From Cavenderia fasciculata (lineage: Eukaryota; Evosea; Eumycetozoa; Acytosteliales; Cavenderiaceae), in the NCBI RefSeq assembly GCF_000203815.1, contig NW_004457695.1, forward strand, positions 1,796,054-1,860,053: a stretch of 64,000 nucleotides of DNA. Reading direction: 5' to 3'. This document shows positions 34,434 through 43,896 of the stretch, piece after piece. Positions within the stretch are counted from its first letter, which is position 1. Every line of letters starts with the position of its first letter. The notes beneath the pieces are model-generated. The model saw nothing but the letters and a program-made list of their open reading frames with translations, had not been told where the DNA came from and ran no database searches. A program made the translations under genes and the position numbers.

Positions 34434-35649
34434 AGAGCCTAAAGTTTTGTCTTTTTTTCCATTCAAGTGAAATCATATCCAAATAAATTGGATCACATTG
34501 TTGTTGATTATTATTATTATTATTATTATAATCTAATTTTCTTTGTTGAGTGATTATACCACCTTGAAGTGATTTTGTTTCCAATACTAATACATTTAGA
34601 TTATCGGGGTCTAATCTTTGAATTGTAAATTGCAATACGCCGCAATTATACAAAAATTAGTGTGGGGAGATCCAGAGCCAGAAGCGTATCGGATAGGTTG
34701 CTTGAGAAAAGTGAAGAGTTTGATATCTAACATTGGTATGGTTGATTACTTGGTCCAATCTAAATGTAGCTTTTGATTTTCCTATTGATCGATCCTTTAA
34801 ACCTTTTAGACGACATGTTAAATGAGTGGTAGAGAATGGTAACCACAACGATGGATGTGACCAAAGTGGATATGTTTCTATTCTTGGTGATCGAATAGAC
34901 CATTTTTTGATGTTGAGAATATAATCGATAGATATTTAATGGTTGGTGGTATTGGATCAATCATGAAGGGCATGTGGGGCTCTAGGAGTCAAGCTTTTCG
35001 AGATTTGGAGGATAGGAGGCCAATGAAAACGTTGAGGTATAGACTGTACAATCACAATACAACGAAAGTTTTTTCAAACCAAGAGGAATTTTAAATCGAG
35101 ATGACCTGACTGTATAAAGAAGTTTGATGAGTGTTTCTGGTAATTTAATATATTCAATGATTGGATCGCCAATGATTGATAGATGAGTTAGTCGTGGTGG
35201 AAATAAAACTTGAGAAAGTATTGGACACCATGTACTTTTATAGATTTTAAGTTTTTCAACAGTCGGTGGAATGATTATGTTGGATGGTGGGTCATAACAA
35301 TAATGAATAACTAGTTTTTTGAGAGACTGACATTGTGATGATAGGTTGATTTGATCGTCGATGGTGGTGATATCAAGTACAAGTGACTTGAGTGTTGCAA
35401 GAGTACTAAGATTCAACCCAAATCCACGAATTGAAAGATGTTTAAGACTAGGCAATTGATGAGAGATGGAACCAAGATCAACCTGACCAAAAGTGGATGA
35501 TTGGTTGATGAATAGTGTCTCTATTCTAATCAAGAATGTTTACAACTAAATAATAAACATATTAAATCTCCATTATCAATAGATGATATTATATGTAATA
35601 ATAATAAATTTGATAAAGATAATAGATTACTACTACTACTACTAGTCAT
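34434..35649 (-). pseudogene. F-box-like/LRR family pseudogene with several deletions and frame breaks
   Basis: ATG 35649 gives a normal start (MTSSSSSNLLSLSNLLLL and CLLFSCKH), then a deletion leads directly to IRIETLFINQ. The central piece (35533-34982) contains LPSLKHLSIRGFGLNL and FPPRLTHLSIIG, with another deletion fusing LVLDITT to QINLSSQC. Later pieces carry LPFSTTHLTCRL, INHTNVRY, IQRLDPDNLNVLVLETKSL, GGIITQQRK, an Asn run and PIYLDM. At least three disruptions are evident. Confidence 0.75.
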
Positions 35650-35738
35650 AAGTATAAATTCTAATTCTTCGCAAAGTATACTTTTTGAACGCTCACACAC
35701 ATTGAATTTTTTTTATTTATTATTTTTTATTTTTTTTT

Positions 35739-36904
35739 TCAAAGACCTAAATTAATACCAAGCATACCAAGAATACCATTTAAAAGATTTTCAACAGTAT
35801 TACCATTTTGATTAAATTGATCTTTGGTAATGAAAACACTTTGATTGACAAATTGAGGGAGGGTAGAGAGTTGGGAGATACCAGTGTAGGCAAGGTGTTC
35901 ACGGTTGGCTGGTGCAATAATGTTGAATACGGTGGAGGGTGGAGCGAGTGCAGGGATGGAGGTTTGGAGACGAGCGACGAGACCGGGGAAATTGGATGAT
36001 CCACCGGCCAACACGATATTGTTGTACATGGTGGCTCGATCAGCTGCAGCAACAGAACCAATCGATTCAACAATACCAGCTGGAAGACTACTATCTGCAA
36101 TATTATTGAGAGAAGGATTAAACAATAGTTCACCAACATAAATTTGTTTGTTGTTGAGATTGACATCTTGACCGTCACCAAGAGTGAATGATCCAGATTG
36201 ACCAGTAGCAGCGGCAGCTGTAGCGGCGTTTGGTGCCACCTTGCATAGTGTCTCTTTGGCTACTCTAGTCTCATCAATCTCTCCATTTGAATTGATAGTA
36301 TTTGGTTGTTGTTGATTGATTAGCTTGACCAAGTAGTTTGTAACATCTCGCCCACCATAATTGAGTTTGGTGACGGCTTCAGTAAGGATTTCACTGTTTT
36401 TGATGGGTACAATGTGAATGGCAGTATCACCGACATCGACGAGTAGGCCTGTAGTACGTCCGGTAGCATAGAGAGCCGCTACCTGTTGATTAACAAATGT
36501 GAGTTTGACCACTTTAATAGTGTCAAAGAAGATTCTAGCAGTTTGATCACGCTTACTGGGTGTGTTGCCTGTACACTCTGAGACGATCATTACAGCTTCA
36601 TTCTCGTAGAAACGGAGTGTGTCGTAGTAATTGTCATTCCAAAACCTCTCCATATTTGGAAAGTCTGTCACCAGCCCTCGATTCATTGGATACGTCGGTG
36701 GTACCCAGGTCGGGTCAGTGCCTGACTGCCATAGACATAGCTGGGTGGTGGCCCTCCTCCCAACATTCCAATCACTCCAGTCAACAAGGAAATCACCCCA
36801 ACCACCGTCTGTACAATGTTGGATGGTTGTGATTCACTTGCCACTCCAAGTCTAGTAAATCCAGATCCAGAGTCAAAAATTACAAATGGTGCATCGTCTC
36901 CCAT
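35739..36904 (-). pseudogene. Actin-related protein with unusual hydrophobic inserts and one frame break
   Basis: Two adjoining frames together cover an actin fold. The first (36904 to ~36730) has the phosphate-1 motif in VIFDSGSGFTRLGVAS, then, where actin has its DNase-loop region, a hydrophobic Gly/Leu-rich stretch (TVVGVISLLTGVIGMLGGG). The second (~36725 to 35739) has TYPMNRGLVTDFPNMERFW (actin YPIEHGIVTNWDDMEKIW), the phosphate-2 motif VDVGDTAIHIVPI and the adenosine motif NIVLAGGSSNFPG. It ends with another NLLNGILGMLGINLGL stretch. The frames meet at about 36715-36735 with a one-base offset. An 11-nt GT...AG stretch there would restore the frame, but it is far too short for a known spliceosomal intron. 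Either the gene broke recently or the base is a sequencing error; both halves are otherwise well preserved. Confidence 0.65.
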
Positions 36905-38041
36905 AGTTTTAGAAAATAGAAAACTAAATTTTAAATGATTATTAATTAATTAATTATTATAAATGATTTAATACTTACTTTTTTGAAAGTTGGAGAGTAT
37001 TTATAGTTTTGGTATATCTCTACGGAGTGTACTTTTCTTTTTTTTTTTTTTATCATTCCATTCCATCTCCATCCAATGGAGATGTGTGATACATCTCCAT
37101 CCAATGGAGATGTGTGATACATTGTAACAACAAATACATTGTAACATATAATATACAACATTCTTATTTACTATTCACTCCATTCATTGCATACCGACAA
37201 CGAATTCGTTTGCGCTGCACAATGTCGGCACCGTATTGGCATAAATGTCAGAGGAGAGTGCAAAACAATAGTTTCTTTGTTTGTTTGTTTGTAGTATATT
37301 GTCAACTGATACATTTTTATATGTTTATAGGTGATCGCAACAACCTATATCCACTCGGACGAGTAATGTTATCATTATCAGTTGTAACCCCTTCCCCCCT
37401 CCTCATTGATAACTGTTATCACTGCCCCAATCCTATTGTATTCTAAACTTGCAACGTAGGTGATTGTTGATAGTGTCATTCAATTATCAAATTAAATTAA
37501 ATGAAATCAAACATACCTGGTCATCGAATGAATGTTGTATTATCATTATTATTATATTATTATTATCGTCGATCGATCGTCACCTGACTACTACAATCAC
37601 ATGACATTTGAATAATCAATGGCACGTGATTACAAAAAGATTTATATAAAACTTTTTACATCATTGATCAAAACTATAGGTTAACTATATTACTATGATA
37701 ACTATGTACTATTCTTTCTTTCTTGTTCTATGTACTATCACTGATTCACCTCTTCTATGAATTTTCCACACTTTTCTTGAGAGAGATGATTTTTTTATTT
37801 TTTTTAATCTTTTTTTTTTTGTTTCATCAAAACTAATTTAATTTGTGTTGAGCAAGTTCTATTTGTTGTTATTGTACTTGTAATCTTAATAATTTTCTAA
37901 ATTTGTTGTTTTTAATATATATAATATAATATATTAAACTCACTCTCACTATCTTATCATCAAAACAACAGCAGCAGCAAGCAACAGTATAAACTTACTT
38001 AGTAGTACTAGTATACACTTATATATATATTAAATAGAGAA
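36905..38041. other. Long spacer between the actin-related gene and RBX1
   Basis: Mostly AT-rich upstream DNA for two divergent genes. Notable contents are a tandem pair of 28-bp hairpin units (37064-37119), the palindrome AACGAATTCGTT inside a GC-richer patch (~37190-37260), a CCCCTTCCCCCCTCCTC tract (~37388) and CGATCGATCG (~37570). An open frame at 37114-37446 shows no family similarity and was not annotated as a gene. Confidence 0.55.
37064..37119. repeat. Two tandem 28-bp units, each a 9-bp-arm hairpin
   Basis: The unit starts CATCTCCATCCAATGGAGATG and ends TGTGATA; two exact copies abut at 37092. Within each, CATCTCCAT and ATGGAGATG pair perfectly around a 3-base loop. ACATTGTAACA follows twice just downstream (~37118-37147). 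Confidence 0.8.
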
Positions 38042-38388
38042 ATGGCAGACGTAGATGTAGAACAATCATCCTCATCATCAGCACCAAAGGAAAAGGGTGG
38101 AAAGAAAAAGTTTGAAGTAAAGAGATGGAATGCTGTCGCCCTCTGGATTTGGGATATTGTTGTAGATAATTGTGCTATTTGCCGTAACCATATTATGGAT
38201 TTGTGTATGTTGATTCAAACAAACAATACAAACAAAAAGACTACAACAAACAATACTGCAGGAGTAGACTACTCAATCAAATCATATTCGATTAGTACAA
38301 CAAGAGAGTTACATCATCAATGATCTTGTTTTTTTGAATCATTGATGAAAAAAAAAATGAATGAATGATTTTTGATTCTAATCAATCC

Positions 38389-38429
<41 letters not shown>

Positions 38430-38915
38430 TAGGTATCGAATGTCAAGCAAATCAAGCATCAAATACTTCTGAAGAATGTACAGTAGCATGGGGAATTTGT
38501 AATGCAAGTATACAAATATATTAAACTGTGATGGACAGACAACAGCTCTTTTGAGCTGGACCTTTATAAAAGATAATTACTGACACTACCATTTCATTCC
38601 ATTAGCATGCTTTCCATTTCCATTGCATTTCACGTTGGTTAAAGACCAGACAGGTTTGTCCTTTAGGTATGTTTATTTTTAGACTGCTGCCTTAAAAAAA
38701 AAAAAAAAAAAATCCGCATATTAACCTTTTTTTTTTTATTCTTTTACTTTTTCTACTTCTTCCCATGCTTTCCTATACTTTTATATATCTATAGACAACA
38801 GAGATTGGGAGTTCTTAAAATACGTAGTGGTCGATGGCCATAGAAGAGAGATCAAAATTATTTTGAATTTATTACTAATATTCGATTATTTCTTAAAATT
38901 ATTTAGGGTCGTTAA
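38042..38915 (+). CDS. rbx1: RING-box protein RBX1/ROC1 (cullin-RING ligase subunit)
   Basis: Exons 38042-38204, 38433-38503, 38606-38666 and 38795-38823, plus a proposed last exon 38907-38915, give 110 residues (human RBX1 has 108). The near-invariant [49 protein letters not shown] and QVCPLDNRDWEF contain all Cys/His zinc ligands of the RING-H2 domain. RBX1 docks on cullins and recruits the E2 enzyme. Intron 2 (38504-38605) uses a GC donor (AAT|GCAAGT), the only one that restores the canonical CNHAF sequence. The final exon (ending KYGR*) is uncertain: without the last intron the frame runs on to 39054 with a non-RBX tail, because the 3' end lies in a tandem duplication. Intron 1 ends in a (TC)16-type tract. 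The ATG lies in an AGAGAAATG context. Confidence 0.88.
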
Positions 38916-39140
38916 ATTTTTCAATGGGACCGTGGAACTGGACATATATAAATATTATAATAGAATATTATACCAATTCTTGAAAAATGTATGGTTCGAT
39001 TTCTTAAAATACGTAGTGGTCGATGGCCATAGAAGAGAGATCAAAATTTTTTGAATTTATTATTAATATATTTTTTAGGTTAAATTTGTCAATGGTACTT
39101 TGGAACTGAATATAAATAAATATCTAATATACACTATAAC
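38812..39140 (+). repeat. Tandem duplication of the RBX1 3' end
   Basis: A segment beginning TTCTTAAAATACGTAGTGG at 38812 recurs at 39003. The first ~47 bases are identical; after that the copies diverge with small indels but remain alignable, for example NGTVELDIYKY against NGTLELNINKY in a shared reading frame. Copy 1 contains the RBX1 terminal codons. Copy 2 leads into an open stretch ending at 39303. Confidence 0.7.
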
Positions 39141-39806
39141 CAGTTTTGAATATGTAAGAGTCCTCTTTTCTCGTCAGAGAGAAATTAATATTATTTTTAT
39201 TTGGTATTTAAATTGGTTCAGTCTCAAAGATGACTTGTCATGCAGGATCTTCGAAAGTGTCAACAATCAATTGTCTAAACTCAATCACTCTCCGCGAGAC
39301 TAGAAGATAAACAATCGAAAAAACTACTGTGACTGGGAGGGAGGTACCTCTCAATGGCTGTGATAGGAAACGGGTGCATCTCTTGGCTTGACCTTGGCAA
39401 CACGGCAACGGAAGTGGACAATATTATTGTTAATACTCTTATAAGACATTTCAACATGTCTTTGTTGAAGAATCAAAGACACTTTCAGTGATGTGTCGTC
39501 AAGTTTGCTTAAAGATGGTAGTACCTTTCAACCAAGTGATATGCAATGACTTATAATTTTCTTTTAAATATACAAGTCGAAGTGTTGCAACTCCAATCCA
39601 ATTGATTCTCAAAAGTGATTTAGTAAAGGCAAGAGCAAAAAGAATCTCTTCACAAATAGAAAACAAATGTGATTATAAATGAATGGATTCAAAAATTTTT
39701 AAACATTATTTAAAACATACATGTGATGGGTGTAGAGATGATCTCTCGATGATTATTATTATACTTATTTTTTAATTGTATTAATTTTTTTTGAGCTGAC
39801 TCTGTT
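39141..39806. other. Spacer downstream of RBX1 with a small GC-rich patch
   Basis: A short open tail continues to 39303. Positions ~39328-39420 are GC-richer than their surroundings; the minus strand there reads VHFRCRVAKVKPRDAP in one frame, with codon use like a highly expressed gene, but it is bounded by stops. The remainder to 39806 is AT-rich upstream DNA of the next family gene. Confidence 0.45.
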
Positions 39807-41600
39807 ATGGAGGCTCTTCTATTATCTTTATCTAATCTATTATTATTACAAATCATATCACAGATTCATAATAATGGAGATATAATATGTTTATTGTTAA
39901 CATGTAAAAAGTTGTACCAAAATAGCAATGTCAGGAGATTGATTCGATTCATCAAGATAGGACCTATCGATACTGAATCTAGATACTTGTCACCAGAGTT
40001 TAGAGTAACATCTACTAGATTCAACCTATTATCATTTAAAGATATATTGTTGAATAGTATATCAGATCAATATGTAGTTGTCGATGACAAAGACGATGAC
40101 AAAGACGATGACAAAGACTATTATACAGATTGGATACAAGATAGTATCAACAAAGCAGATAAAAGTAAAATGACAACTGCTTTGATGGTTGGATACGAAT
40201 CACTAAACTCAATCTACCAAATACCATCAATTGAGACACTATTCATTCATCACCTAGATAAAGGTAGTGTAGATCTTGGTTCCATCTCACTACTGCCCAA
40301 TCTCCAAAGACTTGCAATTTGTGTACATAATTTCAAGAATCTTGGTCTCCATACAAATCTAAAGTCACTTAGACTAGGTGCGATAAATATCAACCTAGTC
40401 GACTTGGGTCTCTTAAAATTCGTATCGCTGACAGAACTGTCTTTGAACCTAGTGACAGATATCAGAGCAGGTCTCTTGCCAAGTAGTCTCACATCACTCT
40501 CTCTGAAAACATCAGACATTCCTCCAAGAGACACATTCCTTTCATTAAAGTCGCTAGTGACCCTCAAGATTAGATTCAAAGATGATATAATTTTAGCTAC
40601 AAGGCCACCGGCTGTCTCATTATTCATCGACCTCTTGACACTATGTAACCTCAAAACCCTAATAATCGACCCAACACCCTACTTTATCGAGGTGAGTGTC
40701 CCACCCTCTCTCAAGATATTAAGCTTTTGGTCGTCATGCGTACAAATCCCATCCCAATGTCCTCTACCTCGTTTGGAGAAATTGGAGATTCGCGAAATGA
40801 AAAAAGGATTGATCAATAATAATAATCTAGTATCACAATGTCCATCTCTCAAGAAACTAGTTATTATTGGATGCAACAAACCCATTCCATCCAATATGGT
40901 ACCATCGACTGTAGAAAAGCTTACAATCTATAAAGATCATTATGCCAAAAATAATATATTCAGTAAAGTTGTATTCCCACCATCCCTCACTCATCTAACC
41001 ATCAATGGGCACCACTATGAACCTATTCAACTCCCTCTGTCACTCGTTAAACTAAAACAAATAGTTGATGAACCAGCACCATCACCACTTCCGAGTCAAT
41101 TGAAAAAACTAGTTTGGAAAGTAAATTGGATAACCAATATTTCAAATCAATTGTTTCCATTATCTTATCCACCCAATCTAAAAACATTCAACTTGATAGA
41201 TATAAAATGTGACTATAAACTCGAGACTATACCACCAATCACCAAATATCTATCAATAACATTAACCCCAGACCCCAACCATTTCCAATCCACTGTTATC
41301 TTTTCAATCAGCTCTAGATTAAAAAATAATATCATCTCTCAACAGTTGTGGTTACCATTCACTACAACTCATCTAACTTGTAATCTTTGGTTCTTTGGGT
41401 ATAATAATAATAGCCAAATATTCTTTAGATTAGACGAAATAATCAATCATACCAATGTTAGATATCTAACTCTTGTTAAGCATCCTGAAACCTTTCAATT
41501 ATCAATTCAAAGATTAGACACAAAAAATAGATGTGTATTAGTATTGGAAACACAGACTCTTAGTGGTGGAATAATCACTCAACAACCAAAGAGAAAATCA

Positions 41601-41639
<39 letters not shown>

Positions 41640-41747
41640 CAACAATTTAATCAAATTCATTTAGATATAGGTAGAACCAACTCTAATAGATTTAAATTGG
41701 ATTGGAGAATTGATAATAATATAGTCGACAGTATTGTTAATCAATAA
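39807..41747 (+). CDS. F-box-like/LRR family protein, copy 6 (intact)
   Basis: Single-exon gene of 646 residues starting MEALLLSLSNLLLLQIISQI. The F-box-like block reads GDIICLLLTCKKLYQN. An acidic DDKDDDKDDDKDY repeat near residue 95 is unique to this copy. It has the repeat unit IPPRDTFLSLKSLVTL, FPPSLTHLTING, WLPFTTTHLTC, INHTNVRYLTL, IQRLDTKNRCVLVLETQTL and GGIITQQ, then a long Asn run (AAT repeat, ~41600-41640). The final YDPIYLYL motif is degraded to FNQIHLDIG. It is the first of three tandem same-strand copies. Confidence 0.8.
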
Positions 41748-41847
41748 AGCAATAAAAATAAAAAGAAATAATTAGATTAATTTAAAAAATGAAAATGGGG
41801 AAAAAACATTTCTCTCTATCTCTTTTTCTTTTTGTTTCAACACACAT

Positions 41848-43839
41848 ATGACTATTGACAAGTTATCTAATCTATTAGTATTACAAATCATATCAGATAT
41901 TAATAATAATGGAGATATAATATGTTTATTGTTAACATGTAAAAAGTTTTACAGTAATAGTAGTTTAAAAAGATTGGTTCAGTTTAAAGGAATAGGACCA
42001 ATCAATGACAAGGGATACATGTCTGATCAGTTTATAGCAACATCTACCCTCTTTAAACTATCATCATTTAAAGATATATTATTGAATAGTATATCACATC
42101 AATGTGTATTGTTACCCGACGATGAAAAGTGCAAACAGATGGACTATTCACAAATGTTACGCGATAACTTTAATGTATTTCGAAACTACCCAAAATGGAT
42201 AGATGATTGTATCTCTCCAAACAAGAGAACTGATAAAAGTAACATTACAAATGTTATGATGATGGGTTCTGTCGACATAAAATCATTAAAGTCAATCTAC
42301 GCCGCCAATATGTCATCATCAGTCGAGACACTCACCATCAATGACCTAGACCAAAAAGCATTGGATCTTGGTTCCATCTCGCTATTGACCAATCTCCAAA
42401 AACTATCAATTCGTGGTTACAAATTAAAGAAACTTGGTATTCACTCTACACTCAAGTCACTTGACCTACAAATCGCCACCAACTACCCACTCGCAGACTT
42501 GGGTCTAACCAAATTCGTATCGTTGACTCAACTCAACCTTTCCGTCACCAATTATGGACCAAGTCTATTGCCAACCAGTCTAACGTCACTCACTATTAGA
42601 CTGACAGAGTTACCTCCACGAAATACATTCACTATATTAAAGTCACTAGTCAGACTCAAGATCAACGTGAAAAGGGAATCAATAGATGTAAACAATGGCG
42701 TTGAAACCCCACCAATCCTAGATCTCGACAGTCTATCCAACCTCGTAAAACTAAAGATCACACACTTTGACCATACAAAAGATGTTGACTACTTTTTCGA
42801 GCTTACTGTACCACCCTCACTCAAGATTCTTGACTTTTGGACGTATTGCGTGAAAATACCATCTCATTGTCCAATGCCACTATTAGAGAAATTGTATGTT
42901 CACGAAATAGCCCTGATAGAAGAAAAGGTCAGTCTATCATCATGCCCATCCATCAAGAAACTGGTTATATATGAATGTCTTGAAATCATTCCAGCCACTG
43001 TCATTATACCATCAACTGTCAAAAAGCTTACAATCGATAACCAAATCAACCAAGATATACTTGATCATGTTGTATTCCCACCATTGCTCACTCATCTATC
43101 GATAAAGGGAAATCACTTTTATGACAACCCTATTCAACTACCAGAATCACTCGTCAAGTTAAAACTAATGAATATTAGTGATCCACTTCCACAACAATTA
43201 AAAAAGTTGGTACTTTGGACATCACGTTCTAGACCCAAATCAACAAATCAATCGTTACCATCCAACTATCCACCCAATCTCGAAACACTCAACCTATCCA
43301 ACATCAAAGGTGACCATACGATTGACATGATAGAAATACCACCACACCTCAAATATCTATCATTATCATTAACTCCAGTTCTTAATGATAATGATCCAGA
43401 CCTAACGCCAAATAATCTTCCAATCTATTCAATCATCTCTAGATTAAATAATAATAATAATAATAATAATAATATCTCATGGTTACCGCATCATATTACT
43501 CATCTAAATTGCCGTTTAGTGGATATACAACATGATACACTAGTAAAGGTTTTTAGATTAGACGAAATAATCAATCACACCAATGTTAGGTATTTATCTC
43601 TCAATGAATCAAATTCTAGAACCTATCAATTTTCAATTCAAAGATTAGACGCAGACAATCTAAATGTATTAGTATTGGAAACACAAACACTTCAAGGTGG
43701 AATCATCACTCAACAAAGAAAAACAAATAATAATAATAATCAACAACAACAAATAATATATGAACCAATTTATTTATATTTACATCTAAAAAGTACTACT
43801 CCTTTTACATCAAATTGGAAAATAACAATAAATAAATAA
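41848..43839 (+). CDS. F-box-like/LRR family protein, copy 7 (intact)
   Basis: Single-exon gene of 663 residues starting MTIDKLSNLLVLQIISDI, 100 bp after copy 6. The F-box-like block has GDIICLLLTCKKFYSN. Repeats include LPPRNTFTILKSLVRL and FPPLLTHLSIKG. The C-terminal block has an Asn run, WLPHHITHLNC, INHTNVRYLSL, IQRLDADNLNVLVLETQTL and GGIITQQRK, then an Asn/Gln run and YEPIYLYLH. It has an extra ~10-residue insertion around residue 105 compared with its neighbours. Confidence 0.8.
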   Translation: MTIDKLSNLLVLQIISDINNNGDIICLLLTCKKFYSNSSLKRLVQFKGIGPINDKGYMSDQFIATSTLFKLSSFKDILLNSISHQCVLLPDDEKCKQMDYSQMLRDNFNVFRNYPKWIDDCISPNKRTDKSNITNVMMMGSVDIKSLKSIYAANMSSSVETLTINDLDQKALDLGSISLLTNLQKLSIRGYKLKKLGIHSTLKSLDLQIATNYPLADLGLTKFVSLTQLNLSVTNYGPSLLPTSLTSLTIRLTELPPRNTFTILKSLVRLKINVKRESIDVNNGVETPPILDLDSLSNLVKLKITHFDHTKDVDYFFELTVPPSLKILDFWTYCVKIPSHCPMPLLEKLYVHEIALIEEKVSLSSCPSIKKLVIYECLEIIPATVIIPSTVKKLTIDNQINQDILDHVVFPPLLTHLSIKGNHFYDNPIQLPESLVKLKLMNISDPLPQQLKKLVLWTSRSRPKSTNQSLPSNYPPNLETLNLSNIKGDHTIDMIEIPPHLKYLSLSLTPVLNDNDPDLTPNNLPIYSIISRLNNNNNNNNNISWLPHHITHLNCRLVDIQHDTLVKVFRLDEIINHTNVRYLSLNESNSRTYQFSIQRLDADNLNVLVLETQTLQGGIITQQRKTNNNNNQQQQIIYEPIYLYLHLKSTTPFTSNWKITINK

Positions 43840-43896
43840 TTTAAAAACTACTAGTCTAAATGTTTTAACTTTATTTTTTTGTATCAGTTGAACAAG

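Noticed and set aside
34430-35649. Family pseudogene pieces as separate small genes
   Set aside because: Each piece aligns in order with consecutive parts of the intact ~650-residue family proteins.
36720-36735. An 11-nt GT...AG intron that would repair the actin-related frame
   Set aside because: Far below known spliceosomal intron length; a base error or true frame break is more likely.
37114-37446. 110-codon frame upstream of RBX1
   Set aside because: No ATG-family match, mixed composition and no homology signal; likely chance.
38396-38427. (TC)n tract as a regulatory element
   Set aside because: It is the polypyrimidine part of the RBX1 intron 1 acceptor; no other reason to call it a site.
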